Assembly: GCA_040006895.1 (NCBI GenBank)
Contig: JBDTWB010000165.1
Span: forward strand, 1-9,253
Direction of reading: 5' to 3'
DNA: 9,253 nt
Source of the DNA: CAIWHR01 sp040006895
GTDB lineage: Bacteria; Pseudomonadota; Gammaproteobacteria; Burkholderiales; Casimicrobiaceae
The notes under the pieces are model-generated. The model ran no database searches. It saw only the letters and a program-made list of their open reading frames with translations, and was not told the DNA's origin. This document shows positions 1-5,227 of this stretch, one piece after another; position 1 is the stretch's first letter; each line of letters opens with the position of its first letter. The translations under genes and the position numbers were made by a program.

Positions 1-3
1 GGG

Positions 4-63
4 GTGCTGCCGACGACGCGGTGTGCTGCCGTGACGACGCGGGGCGCGGTGCTGACGATGCGG
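4..63. repeat. Imperfect short direct repeat, three copies
   Basis: Three related units can be read: GTGCTGCCGACGACGCGG at 4-21, GTGCTGCCGTGACGACGCGG at 23-42 and a shorter GTGCTGACGATGCGG at 49-63. Starts are 19 and 26 bases apart, so this is not a strict tandem array. It lies in non-coding sequence close to the window edge and may continue to the left. Function is unknown; it could be simple GC-rich drift or the remnant of a coding repeat. Confidence 0.4.
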
Positions 64-261
64 CGCGCCGCCGGGCCGCGGGTGGTCCGGGCGTTGCCGC
101 CGGGTGGCGCCCACGGCGTACCGGGCGCCAGCGGGAGAGTTTACTGCGCCGCCGCCACCCGTTGCCATGACCGTTCGGCCGATCTCGCGCCGTCGCGACC
201 GACGGCGACCATGCGCCGCGTTGCGCGCGAGGCCCGCGCACGCTTGTGCACTGCAACTGTC

Positions 262-277
262 GTCGCCGGGCGGCGAC
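262..277 (-). terminator. Possible weak terminator hairpin after fumA
   Basis: A 6-bp perfect stem (GTCGCC/GGCGAC) with a 4-base loop starts 13 bases after the fumA stop codon. There is no run of T residues behind it on the minus strand, so it is not a classical intrinsic terminator. It could stabilise the 3' end of the message or act with Rho. The call rests on position and symmetry only. Confidence 0.3.
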
Positions 278-289
278 ACGGGGGCAGTC

Positions 290-1822
290 TCATTCCGCCA
301 GAACCGGGATCTTGCCGATGCGCTGTTGCCATTCGCGCGGGCCCGTGCGGTGGACGGAAGTCCCCTCGGCGTCGACCGCAACCGTCACCGGCATGTCCTT
401 GACCTCGAATTCGTAGATGGCTTCCATGCCGAGGTCCGCGAAACCCACCACCCGGGCGTGCTTGATCGCCTTCGACACCAGGTAGGCCGCGCCGCCGACG
501 GCCATCAGGTAGGCAGCCCGGTGCCGGCGGATCGCCTCGACGGCTGCAGGGCCCCGTTCGGCCTTGCCGATCATGGCGATGAGGCCGGTCTGGCCGAGCA
601 TCGTTTCGGTGAACTTGTCCATGCGGGTGGAGGTGGTGGGGCCGGCGGGACCGACCACCTCGTCGCGCACCGGGTCGACCGGGCCGACGTAGTAGATGAC
701 CCGGTTGCGGAAGTCCACAGGCAAGGGCTCGCCGCCCGCCAGCATGTCGGCGATCCGCTTGTGCGCGGCGTCGCGTCCGGTCAGCATCCGGCCGTTCAAC
801 AGCAGTCGCTCGCCGGGTTTCCAGCTCGCGACTTCCGCCGCTGTCAGGGTGTCGAGATCGACTCGGCGCGATTCGGCCGAAGGCGCCCACGATACCGCCG
901 GCCAACGGGCGAGATCGGGCGGATCGAAGCGGGCGGCTCCGAAACCGTCGAGCACGAAATGAGCGTGCCGGGTCGCCGCGCAGTTGGGGATCATGGCGAC
1001 CGGCAGGCTCGCGGCATGGGTGGGGTAGTCGAGGATCTTGACGTCCAGCACGGTCGCGAGGCCGCCGAGACCCTGGGCGCCGATGCCGAGGGCGTTCACC
1101 TTGTCCATGAGCTCGAGACGAAGCTCGTCGGTGCGGGAAAGCGGCCCGCCGTGCGCGGCGCGGGCGCGCAGGGCGTGGATGTCGATGGGATCCATCAATG
1201 CTTCCTTGGCGAGCACCATCGCCTTTTCGGCGCTGCCGCCGATGCCGATGCCGAGCATGCCCGGCGGGCACCAGCCGGCACCCATGGTCGGCACCGTCTT
1301 CATCACCCAGTCGACGATCGAGTCGGACGGATCGAGCATGGTGAACTTGCTCTTGTTCTCCGACCCGCCGCCTTTCGCAGCGATCTTCACCTCCACGGCA
1401 CCGCCCGGAACGATGTCGTAGTGCACCACCGCCGGGGTGTTGTCGCGCGTGTTGGTGCGCTTGCCAGCGGGGTCCGCGAGAATCGATGCCCGCAGCGTGT
1501 TGTCGGCGTCGAGGTACGCACGCCGCACCCCTTCGTTGATCATGTCGGTCACGCTCATGGTCACGCCTTCCCAGCGCACGTCCATGCCGACCTTGACGAA
1601 GGCCACCACGATGCCGGTGTCCTGGCAGATCGGCCGGTGGCCCTCAGCGCACATCCGCGAGTTGGTGAGAATCTGGGCGATCGCATCACGGGCAGCCGGC
1701 GACGTTTCGGCGGCATGAGCCTCGCCGAGCGCCTCGATGAAATCCACTGGGTGGTAGTACGAGATGTATTGCAGGGCGTCCTTGACGCTGTCGATCAGAT
1801 CCTGCTGGCGGATGGTGGTCAT
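290..1822 (-). CDS. fumA: Fumarate hydratase class I (iron-sulfur fumarase)
   Basis: Catalyses the reversible hydration of fumarate to L-malate in the cytoplasm (TCA cycle), using an oxygen-sensitive [4Fe-4S] cluster. The 510-residue product has the usual length and the two-part Fumerase layout: an N-terminal alpha-type domain (about 10-285) and a C-terminal beta-type domain (about 290-505). The three cysteines expected to hold the cluster are Cys66 (in ICQDTG), Cys185 (GWCPPG) and Cys281 (PNCAATRH). The family motif KGGGSENKSKF is at 150-160 and GPTTSTRMDKF at 394-404. I chose the ATG at 1822 over the in-frame ATG at 1849 because a perfect GGAGG sits 5 bases before it, the product then begins MTTIRQQDLI, and the longer form would overlap the upstream gene. 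The upstream UPF0114 gene ends 16 bases earlier, so the two are probably co-transcribed. It is unrelated to class II FumC. Confidence 0.95.
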   Translation of the reverse strand: MTTIRQQDLIDSVKDALQYISYYHPVDFIEALGEAHAAETSPAARDAIAQILTNSRMCAEGHRPICQDTGIVVAFVKVGMDVRWEGVTMSVTDMINEGVRRAYLDADNTLRASILADPAGKRTNTRDNTPAVVHYDIVPGGAVEVKIAAKGGGSENKSKFTMLDPSDSIVDWVMKTVPTMGAGWCPPGMLGIGIGGSAEKAMVLAKEALMDPIDIHALRARAAHGGPLSRTDELRLELMDKVNALGIGAQGLGGLATVLDVKILDYPTHAASLPVAMIPNCAATRHAHFVLDGFGAARFDPPDLARWPAVSWAPSAESRRVDLDTLTAAEVASWKPGERLLLNGRMLTGRDAAHKRIADMLAGGEPLPVDFRNRVIYYVGPVDPVRDEVVGPAGPTTSTRMDKFTETMLGQTGLIAMIGKAERGPAAVEAIRRHRAAYLMAVGGAAYLVSKAIKHARVVGFADLGMEAIYEFEVKDMPVTVAVDAEGTSVHRTGPREWQQRIGKIPVLAE

Positions 1823-1827
1823 GCGGT

Positions 1828-1832
1828 CCTCC
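1828..1832 (-). promoter_or_regulatory. Ribosome binding site of fumA
   Basis: On the minus strand GGAGG lies 5 bases before the ATG at 1822, inside the 16-base gap between the upstream stop codon and fumA. It decides the fumA start against the ATG at 1849, which lies within the end of the upstream gene. Confidence 0.85.
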
Positions 1833-1838
1833 GAAGCA

Positions 1839-2465
1839 TCAGTGCCCATTGCGTCCTGCGGAATCGACCCCTTCCCGCCACCGCGCGCGCTGGCCGGAAG
1901 GCATGATCCGGTCGACGGCTGCGATCGCCATCGCCGAGAGCAGGAAGGCGATGTGGATGACGGTCTGATAGAAGAGCGTCTTCTCGTCGTAGGCCTGGGC
2001 GCTGATGAAGGTCTTGAGCAAGTGAATGGACGAGATGCCGATGATCGCGGTGGCGAGTTTCACCTTGAGCACCGAGGCGTTGACGTGCGACAGCCACTCG
2101 GGCTGGTCGGGATGGCTTTCGAGCCTCATCCGCGACACGAAAGTCTCGTAGCCGCCGATGATCACCATGATGAGGAGGTTGGAGATCATCACCACGTCGA
2201 TTAGCCCCAGTACCACGAGCATGATGACCGTCTCGGTGGCCATCTTGATGTTGCGGCCGTCGGCACCGGTGATCGCCACGTTATTGAGGATCGTGGCCAT
2301 GGCGGCCTCGCTGCCGAAGGCGGCCGCGACGAGATGCGTGAGCTCGACCCAGAAATGCCAGACGTACACGCCCTGCGCGACGATCAGGCCGAGGTAGAGC
2401 GGCAACTGCAGCCACCGGGTCATGAAGATCAACTGGGGGAGGGGTCGGAGCGCGGACGGGGGCAT
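1839..2465 (-). CDS. UPF0114/YqhA-like (TIGR00645-type) inner-membrane protein
   Basis: Integral membrane protein of the UPF0114 family (E. coli YqhA), whose function is not established. The 208-residue product shows hydrophobic segments at about 19-40, 77-103, 137-155 and 167-187. Family signatures include SRWL-like TRWLQLPLYLGL (16-27), a GGYETFVSR motif (104-112) and a segment ending ISSIHLLKTF (144-153), closely matching the E. coli ISSIHLL region. It is longer than the E. coli protein as I recall it. The extra length is in an N-terminal tail, in a loop at about 46-76 between the first two segments, and in a basic C-terminal tail. The start at 2465 has no clear Shine-Dalgarno sequence. 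An ATG at 2423 (Met15) is an alternative, but it has none either and would begin only a few residues before the first membrane segment. The gene leads straight into fumA, so the two likely share a promoter in the divergent intergenic region. Confidence 0.88.
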   Translation of the reverse strand: MPPSALRPLPQLIFMTRWLQLPLYLGLIVAQGVYVWHFWVELTHLVAAAFGSEAAMATILNNVAITGADGRNIKMATETVIMLVVLGLIDVVMISNLLIMVIIGGYETFVSRMRLESHPDQPEWLSHVNASVLKVKLATAIIGISSIHLLKTFISAQAYDEKTLFYQTVIHIAFLLSAMAIAAVDRIMPSGQRARWREGVDSAGRNGH

Positions 2466-2498
2466 GGCGGCGGGCGGGGGCGGCGGACAAAACAGGTG

Positions 2499-2507
2499 AT
2501 GTTAGCA
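2499..2507 (-). promoter_or_regulatory. Possible extended -10 promoter element for the UPF0114-fumA operon
   Basis: Read on the minus strand this is TGC followed by TAACAT, an extended -10 form (TGn plus 4 of 6 matches to TATAAT). It would start transcription about 25-30 bases before the ATG at 2465. There is no good -35 hexamer upstream; that space is filled by a GC palindrome at 2514-2528. This is the best candidate I can see, not a firm assignment. Confidence 0.3.
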
Positions 2508-2513
2508 TCGCGC

Positions 2514-2528
2514 CCCCGGCGGCCGGGG
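2514..2528. repeat. Perfect GC inverted repeat in the intergenic region
   Basis: CCCCGGC, one G, then GCCGGGG: a 7-bp perfect dyad. It lies just upstream of the possible minus-strand -10 element, about where a -35 box or an operator would be. No T-run follows on either strand, so a terminator is unlikely. In DNA this GC-rich the symmetry may be chance. Confidence 0.4.
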
Positions 2529-2659
2529 AGGGGCACGGGACATTGCGGCGGGGCGGCGAACCGGTGCGGACGAGGTCCTCGAACACTCGGGGACGCCGCG
2601 GCGGACGTGGCATTCGCGGCCTATCCCACCGGATTCTTGCGGCGGATTGAACGTACAAC

Positions 2660-2688
2660 TTGAAAAGTCGCCGATTTCGTAACAGTAT
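2660..2688 (+). promoter_or_regulatory. Weak promoter candidate for the symporter gene
   Basis: TTGAAA (2660-2665) followed after 17 bases by CAGTAT (2683-2688) lies in the only AT-rich patch of the intergenic region. The -35 match is reasonable, but the -10 match is poor (3 of 6). It would give a leader of about 140 bases before the ATG at 2838. Confidence 0.2.
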
Positions 2689-2823
2689 CGCTTCGGCGCC
2701 GCGCGGGTCGGAACGGACCTGTCGTCGCTGCATGCGCGAGTTGGATCGCTCCGGGCCGGTCAGGCCACGCGACAAGGGACGTTGCACGCGGACGATTCGA
2801 TCGACGTGAACAGAGCTATCCAC

Positions 2824-2831
2824 GGAGGAGG
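2824..2831 (+). promoter_or_regulatory. Strong ribosome binding site of the MHS symporter
   Basis: GGAGGAGG lies 6 bases before the ATG at 2838. It is the longest Shine-Dalgarno match in the window and fixes the start codon. Confidence 0.85.
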
Positions 2832-2837
2832 AACGTA

Positions 2838-4502
2838 ATGGCTACAGTCGCAACGCAGGCGGGCCCCGAGGGCTCCAGTCGCAAGGAAGAAACGCGGGTC
2901 ATCTTCGCGTCCTCGCTGGGCACGGTCTTCGAGTGGTACGACTTCTACCTGTACGGTTCGCTCGCGGGGGTCATCGCCAAACAGTTCTTCTCCGGGGTCA
3001 ATCCGACGGCGGCCTACATCTTCGCCTTGATGGCCTTTGCCGCCGGCTTTGCGGTGCGGCCTTTCGGGGCCCTTTTATTTGGGCGCCTCGGCGACCTCGT
3101 CGGCCGAAAGTACACGTTCCTGATCACCATCGTGATCATGGGCGCTTCGACCTTCATCGTCGGCCTGCTGCCTTCGTACGCCTCGATCGGCATCGCCGCG
3201 CCGATCATCCTCATCGCGCTGCGCCTGCTGCAGGGCCTGGCGCTCGGTGGCGAGTACGGGGGGGCTGCGACCTACGTCGCCGAGCACGCGGCGCCGGGTA
3301 GGCGTGGATACGACACGGCGTGGATCCAGACCACCGCCACGGTGGGTCTGCTGCTTTCGCTGGTCGTGATCCTCGCCTGCCGGCAGCTGCTCGGACCGGC
3401 TTTCGACGACTGGGGCTGGCGCATCCCGTTCCTGATTTCGCTGCTCCTGCTGATCTTCTCGGTGTACATCCGGTTGCGCCTGAACGAATCGCCGGTGTTC
3501 CAGAAGATGAAGTCCGAGGGCAAGGGCTCCAAGGCGCCGCTGCGCGAGTCGTTCGGGGAGTGGGGAAACCTGAAGATCGTGATCCTGGCGCTGCTCGGAC
3601 TCACTGCGGGGCAGGCGGTGGTCTGGTACACGGGGCAGTTCTATGCGCTCTTCTTCCTCACCCAGACCCTCAAGGTCGATCCGGTCACGGCGAACGTCCT
3701 GATCGCCATTGCACTGATCGTCGGCACGCCGTTCTTCCTGGTGTTCGGCGCGCTATCGGACAAGATCGGCCGCAAGCCCATCATCATGGCGGGCTGCCTG
3801 ATCGCGGCGCTGACCTACTTCCCGCTGTTCAAGGCGCTCACGCATTACATCGCGCCTTCGCTGGAAGCGGCGCAGACCAGCAACCCGGTGACGGTCGTGG
3901 CGGATCCGAAGAGCTGTTCCTTCCAGTTCAACCCGGTTGGCACGGCCAAGTTCACGTCTTCCTGCGATATCGCCAAGGGCTTCCTGGCCCGCCGGGCGGT
4001 GAGCTACACCAACGTCGAGGCGCCCCCGGGAACGGTCGCCAAGGTCACGGTCGGCGACAAGACCATCGAGAGCTTCGAAGGGACGGGGCTGCCGGCCGCC
4101 GATATGAAGGCCAAGACCGACGCCTTCACCAAGCAGCTGACCGACACGGTCAACGCGGCGGGGTACCCGACCAAGGCGGATCCGAAGGAGGCGAACTACG
4201 TCATGGCGAGCGTGATCCTGTTCATCCTGGTGCTCTACGTCACCATGGTGTACGGTCCGATCGCCGCCATGCTGGTGGAGCTCTTTCCCACCAAGATCCG
4301 CTATACCTCGATGTCCTTGCCGTATCACATCGGCAATGGCTGGTTCGGCGGCTTCCTGCCGACCACCGCGTTCGCCATGGTGGCGGCCAACGGCAATATC
4401 TACTATGGCCTCTGGTACCCGGTGATCATCGCCTTGATGACGTTCGTGATCGGGATGCTGTTCGTGAAGGAGAACCGCACGCGCGACCTCTCGGCAACGT
4501 AG
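2838..4502 (+). CDS. MFS transporter, metabolite:H+ symporter (MHS) type, with large periplasmic insertion
   Basis: Inner-membrane proton-coupled symporter of the MHS branch of the major facilitator superfamily (relatives: KgtP, ProP, ShiA); the substrate cannot be read from the sequence. The 554-residue product has about 12 hydrophobic segments, near 22-50, 58-80, 93-112, 119-138, 162-185, 195-212, 247-273, 285-303, 315-337, 454-478, 490-516 and 522-543. Family signatures are the N-terminal SLGTVFEWYDFYLYGSLA (26-43), the motif-A loop GRLGDLVGRK (82-91), LALGGEYGGA (134-143) and the second motif-A copy GALSDKIGRKP (304-314). Usual family members are about 430-460 residues. Here about 115 extra residues (338-452) sit between TM9 and TM10, a loop that should face the periplasm, with two cysteines (Cys360, Cys376). 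Base composition and frame run on through the insertion, so it is not a frameshift artefact. The gene starts after a strong GGAGGAGG site and is followed by hairpins, so it is probably transcribed alone. Confidence 0.88.
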   Translation: MATVATQAGPEGSSRKEETRVIFASSLGTVFEWYDFYLYGSLAGVIAKQFFSGVNPTAAYIFALMAFAAGFAVRPFGALLFGRLGDLVGRKYTFLITIVIMGASTFIVGLLPSYASIGIAAPIILIALRLLQGLALGGEYGGAATYVAEHAAPGRRGYDTAWIQTTATVGLLLSLVVILACRQLLGPAFDDWGWRIPFLISLLLLIFSVYIRLRLNESPVFQKMKSEGKGSKAPLRESFGEWGNLKIVILALLGLTAGQAVVWYTGQFYALFFLTQTLKVDPVTANVLIAIALIVGTPFFLVFGALSDKIGRKPIIMAGCLIAALTYFPLFKALTHYIAPSLEAAQTSNPVTVVADPKSCSFQFNPVGTAKFTSSCDIAKGFLARRAVSYTNVEAPPGTVAKVTVGDKTIESFEGTGLPAADMKAKTDAFTKQLTDTVNAAGYPTKADPKEANYVMASVILFILVLYVTMVYGPIAAMLVELFPTKIRYTSMSLPYHIGNGWFGGFLPTTAFAMVAANGNIYYGLWYPVIIALMTFVIGMLFVKENRTRDLSAT

Positions 4503-4550
4503 CGTTGCGCGGCATCCCGCCGGCACCCCTCGGGGGCGGGCGGGAGCTCC

Positions 4551-4572
4551 GGCAGGGGCCATTGCCCGTGCC
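4551..4572 (+). terminator. First hairpin downstream of the symporter gene
   Basis: GGCAGGGGC and GCCCGTGCC pair over 9 positions with one mismatch around a 4-base CATT loop, starting 48 bases after the symporter stop codon. No T-run follows. It lies 6 bases before a stronger hairpin, and the two together probably form the 3' end of the symporter message. Confidence 0.35.
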
Positions 4573-4575
4573 GAC

Positions 4576-4608
4576 TGCAGTGGCCAGCCTCGCGGCTGGC
4601 CACTTGCA
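4576..4608 (+). terminator. Strong hairpin, likely transcription terminator after the symporter gene
   Basis: AGTGGCCAGCC (4579-4589), loop TCGC, then GGCTGGCCACT (4594-4604) is a perfect 11-bp inverted repeat. With one bulged T, the stem extends on both sides by TGCA (4576-4579 with 4605-4608). Only a short TTT follows, so it is not a textbook intrinsic terminator, but it is the strongest dyad I found in the window and sits between two plus-strand genes. It could also be a protein binding site ahead of the next gene. Confidence 0.6.
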
Positions 4609-4632
4609 TTTCGGGAATCGTGGCACGTTGGT

Positions 4633-4641
4633 TGCTATGAA
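4633..4641 (+). promoter_or_regulatory. Possible extended -10 element before the small unknown gene
   Basis: TGC followed by TATGAA resembles an extended -10 box (4 of 6 to TATAAT plus TGn) and lies about 35 bases before the ATG at 4675, just after the strong hairpin. No convincing -35 hexamer is present. A promoter is expected here if the hairpin stops transcription from the symporter gene. Confidence 0.27.
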
Positions 4642-4662
4642 AAGGCCAGTGTAGGCATGCGC

Positions 4663-4668
4663 AAGGAG
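4663..4668 (+). promoter_or_regulatory. Ribosome binding site deciding the start of the small unknown gene
   Basis: AAGGAG lies 6 bases before the ATG at 4675. The in-frame ATG at 4657 would place this motif inside the coding region and has no Shine-Dalgarno sequence of its own, so 4675 is preferred. Confidence 0.8.
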
Positions 4669-4674
4669 CGCCGA

Positions 4675-5178
4675 ATGACCGGCACCGTACGATTGTCGAA
4701 GACCCCGAAGGGAATCGCGGAGATCGCAGAGCGGCGCAACAACCTGCGCGGCAAGCTGCGGACGATGCTGATCCTGATCGATCCCGCCAAGACGCTCGAC
4801 GAATTACGGCAGCAAGCGTCGCTGATCGGCGTATCGCCGGAGGTCCTCGACGACCTGGTCCAGGAGGGCTATGTCGCCACGGTCGGGGGCGCCATCAGTG
4901 GCGTGCCGACCGGGCCGGGCGAGACCGGCGAGGCGGCCCAGGTGTCGACCGATGACCTCGCCCGCTTCCGGGCCGCCAAGGACTTCATCAACGATACCGT
5001 GGTCACCGCCCTGGGGCTGCGGGCGTTCATGTTCACCCTGCGGCTCGAGCGGTGCTCGACCCTCGCCGAGCTCGAGCAGCTGATGCCTGATTACGAGAAG
5101 GCGCTGCGCAAGAGCGCGCCCGAGCCGGAGGCGAAAGCGCTCACGGGACGCCTGCGGGAAATGCTAATCTGTACCTGA
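4675..5178 (+). CDS. Conserved-looking hypothetical protein, possible winged-helix-like N-terminus
   Basis: I do not recognise an established family. The 167-residue product has no signal peptide or membrane segment and should be cytoplasmic. It appears to have two parts. Residues 9-70 (from KTPKGIAEIAERR to LVQEGYVATV) have the spacing of a small helix-rich domain. Its pattern of a hydrophobic LRTMLILID stretch, then LDELRQQASLIGVSPEVLDDLVQEGYV, resembles the winged-helix-like region of some bacterial regulators. A Gly/Pro/Thr-rich linker (about 71-90) follows. Residues 93-165 form a charged, all-helical segment with heptad-like hydrophobic spacing (TALGLRAFMFTLRLER, then AELEQLMPDYEKALRK). 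A regulatory or scaffold role is inference only. The start at 4675 is supported by an AAGGAG site. It lies 49 bases before purB on the same strand, so co-transcription is possible. Codon use looks like that of its neighbours, so I take it to be a real resident gene. Confidence 0.8.
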   Translation: MTGTVRLSKTPKGIAEIAERRNNLRGKLRTMLILIDPAKTLDELRQQASLIGVSPEVLDDLVQEGYVATVGGAISGVPTGPGETGEAAQVSTDDLARFRAAKDFINDTVVTALGLRAFMFTLRLERCSTLAELEQLMPDYEKALRKSAPEPEAKALTGRLREMLICT

Positions 5179-5227
5179 CGCGCCGGGCTCCGGCTGGCGG
5201 GCGCGGCCTTCGACTCCACGCCCTCGC

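Larger units (their letters stand above)
1..289. other. Gene-free stretch downstream of fumA
   Basis: No open frame here looks like a real protein. Both strands are open over long distances only because the DNA is very GC-rich. The candidate minus-strand start at 168 gives a Gly/Arg/Pro/His-rich, low-complexity product running off the window edge and has no ribosome binding site. What can be seen is a three-copy imperfect direct repeat near the left edge and a short hairpin just after the fumA stop codon. The start of the next gene, if any, lies outside the window. Confidence 0.5.
2466..2837. other. 372-base divergent intergenic region
   Basis: This region separates the minus-strand UPF0114-fumA operon from the plus-strand MHS symporter, so it must hold both promoters. 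I see no credible small gene or RNA gene. Visible elements are an extended -10-like motif for the minus strand near 2499-2507 and a perfect GC palindrome at 2514-2528. There is also an AT-richer patch at about 2646-2690 that contains a TTGAAA hexamer (2660-2665), an 8-base palindrome TCGATCGA at 2797-2804, and a strong ribosome binding site before the symporter. The length leaves room for regulator sites, but I cannot assign any. Confidence 0.6.

Noticed and set aside
1..168. Possible minus-strand gene start at 168 running off the left edge
   Set aside because: There is no ribosome binding site, and the product is low-complexity and rich in Gly, Arg, Pro and His. It cannot be told apart from random high-GC sequence.
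104..1906. A 600-codon open frame on the plus strand, antisense to fumA
   Set aside because: The opposite strand encodes a full-length fumarase with all its motifs. The antisense product is rich in His, Arg, Gly and Asp without recognisable domains, as expected from high-GC codon bias.
2532..2546. Sigma-54-like promoter (GGCAC followed by TTGC) on the plus strand
   Set aside because: The GG-to-GC spacing is 11 rather than the required 10 bases, and the first T of TGGCAC is missing.
3320..4654. A 444-codon plus-strand frame inside the symporter gene, and a minus-strand frame at 3753-4562
   Set aside because: Both are shadows of the clear 12-helix symporter frame; the products are Arg/Gly/His-rich and have no membrane segments or motifs.
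5182..5194. GCCGG-GCT-CCGGC hairpin between the small unknown gene and purB as a terminator
   Set aside because: It is a 5-bp stem with no T-run in very GC-rich DNA, too weak to call.
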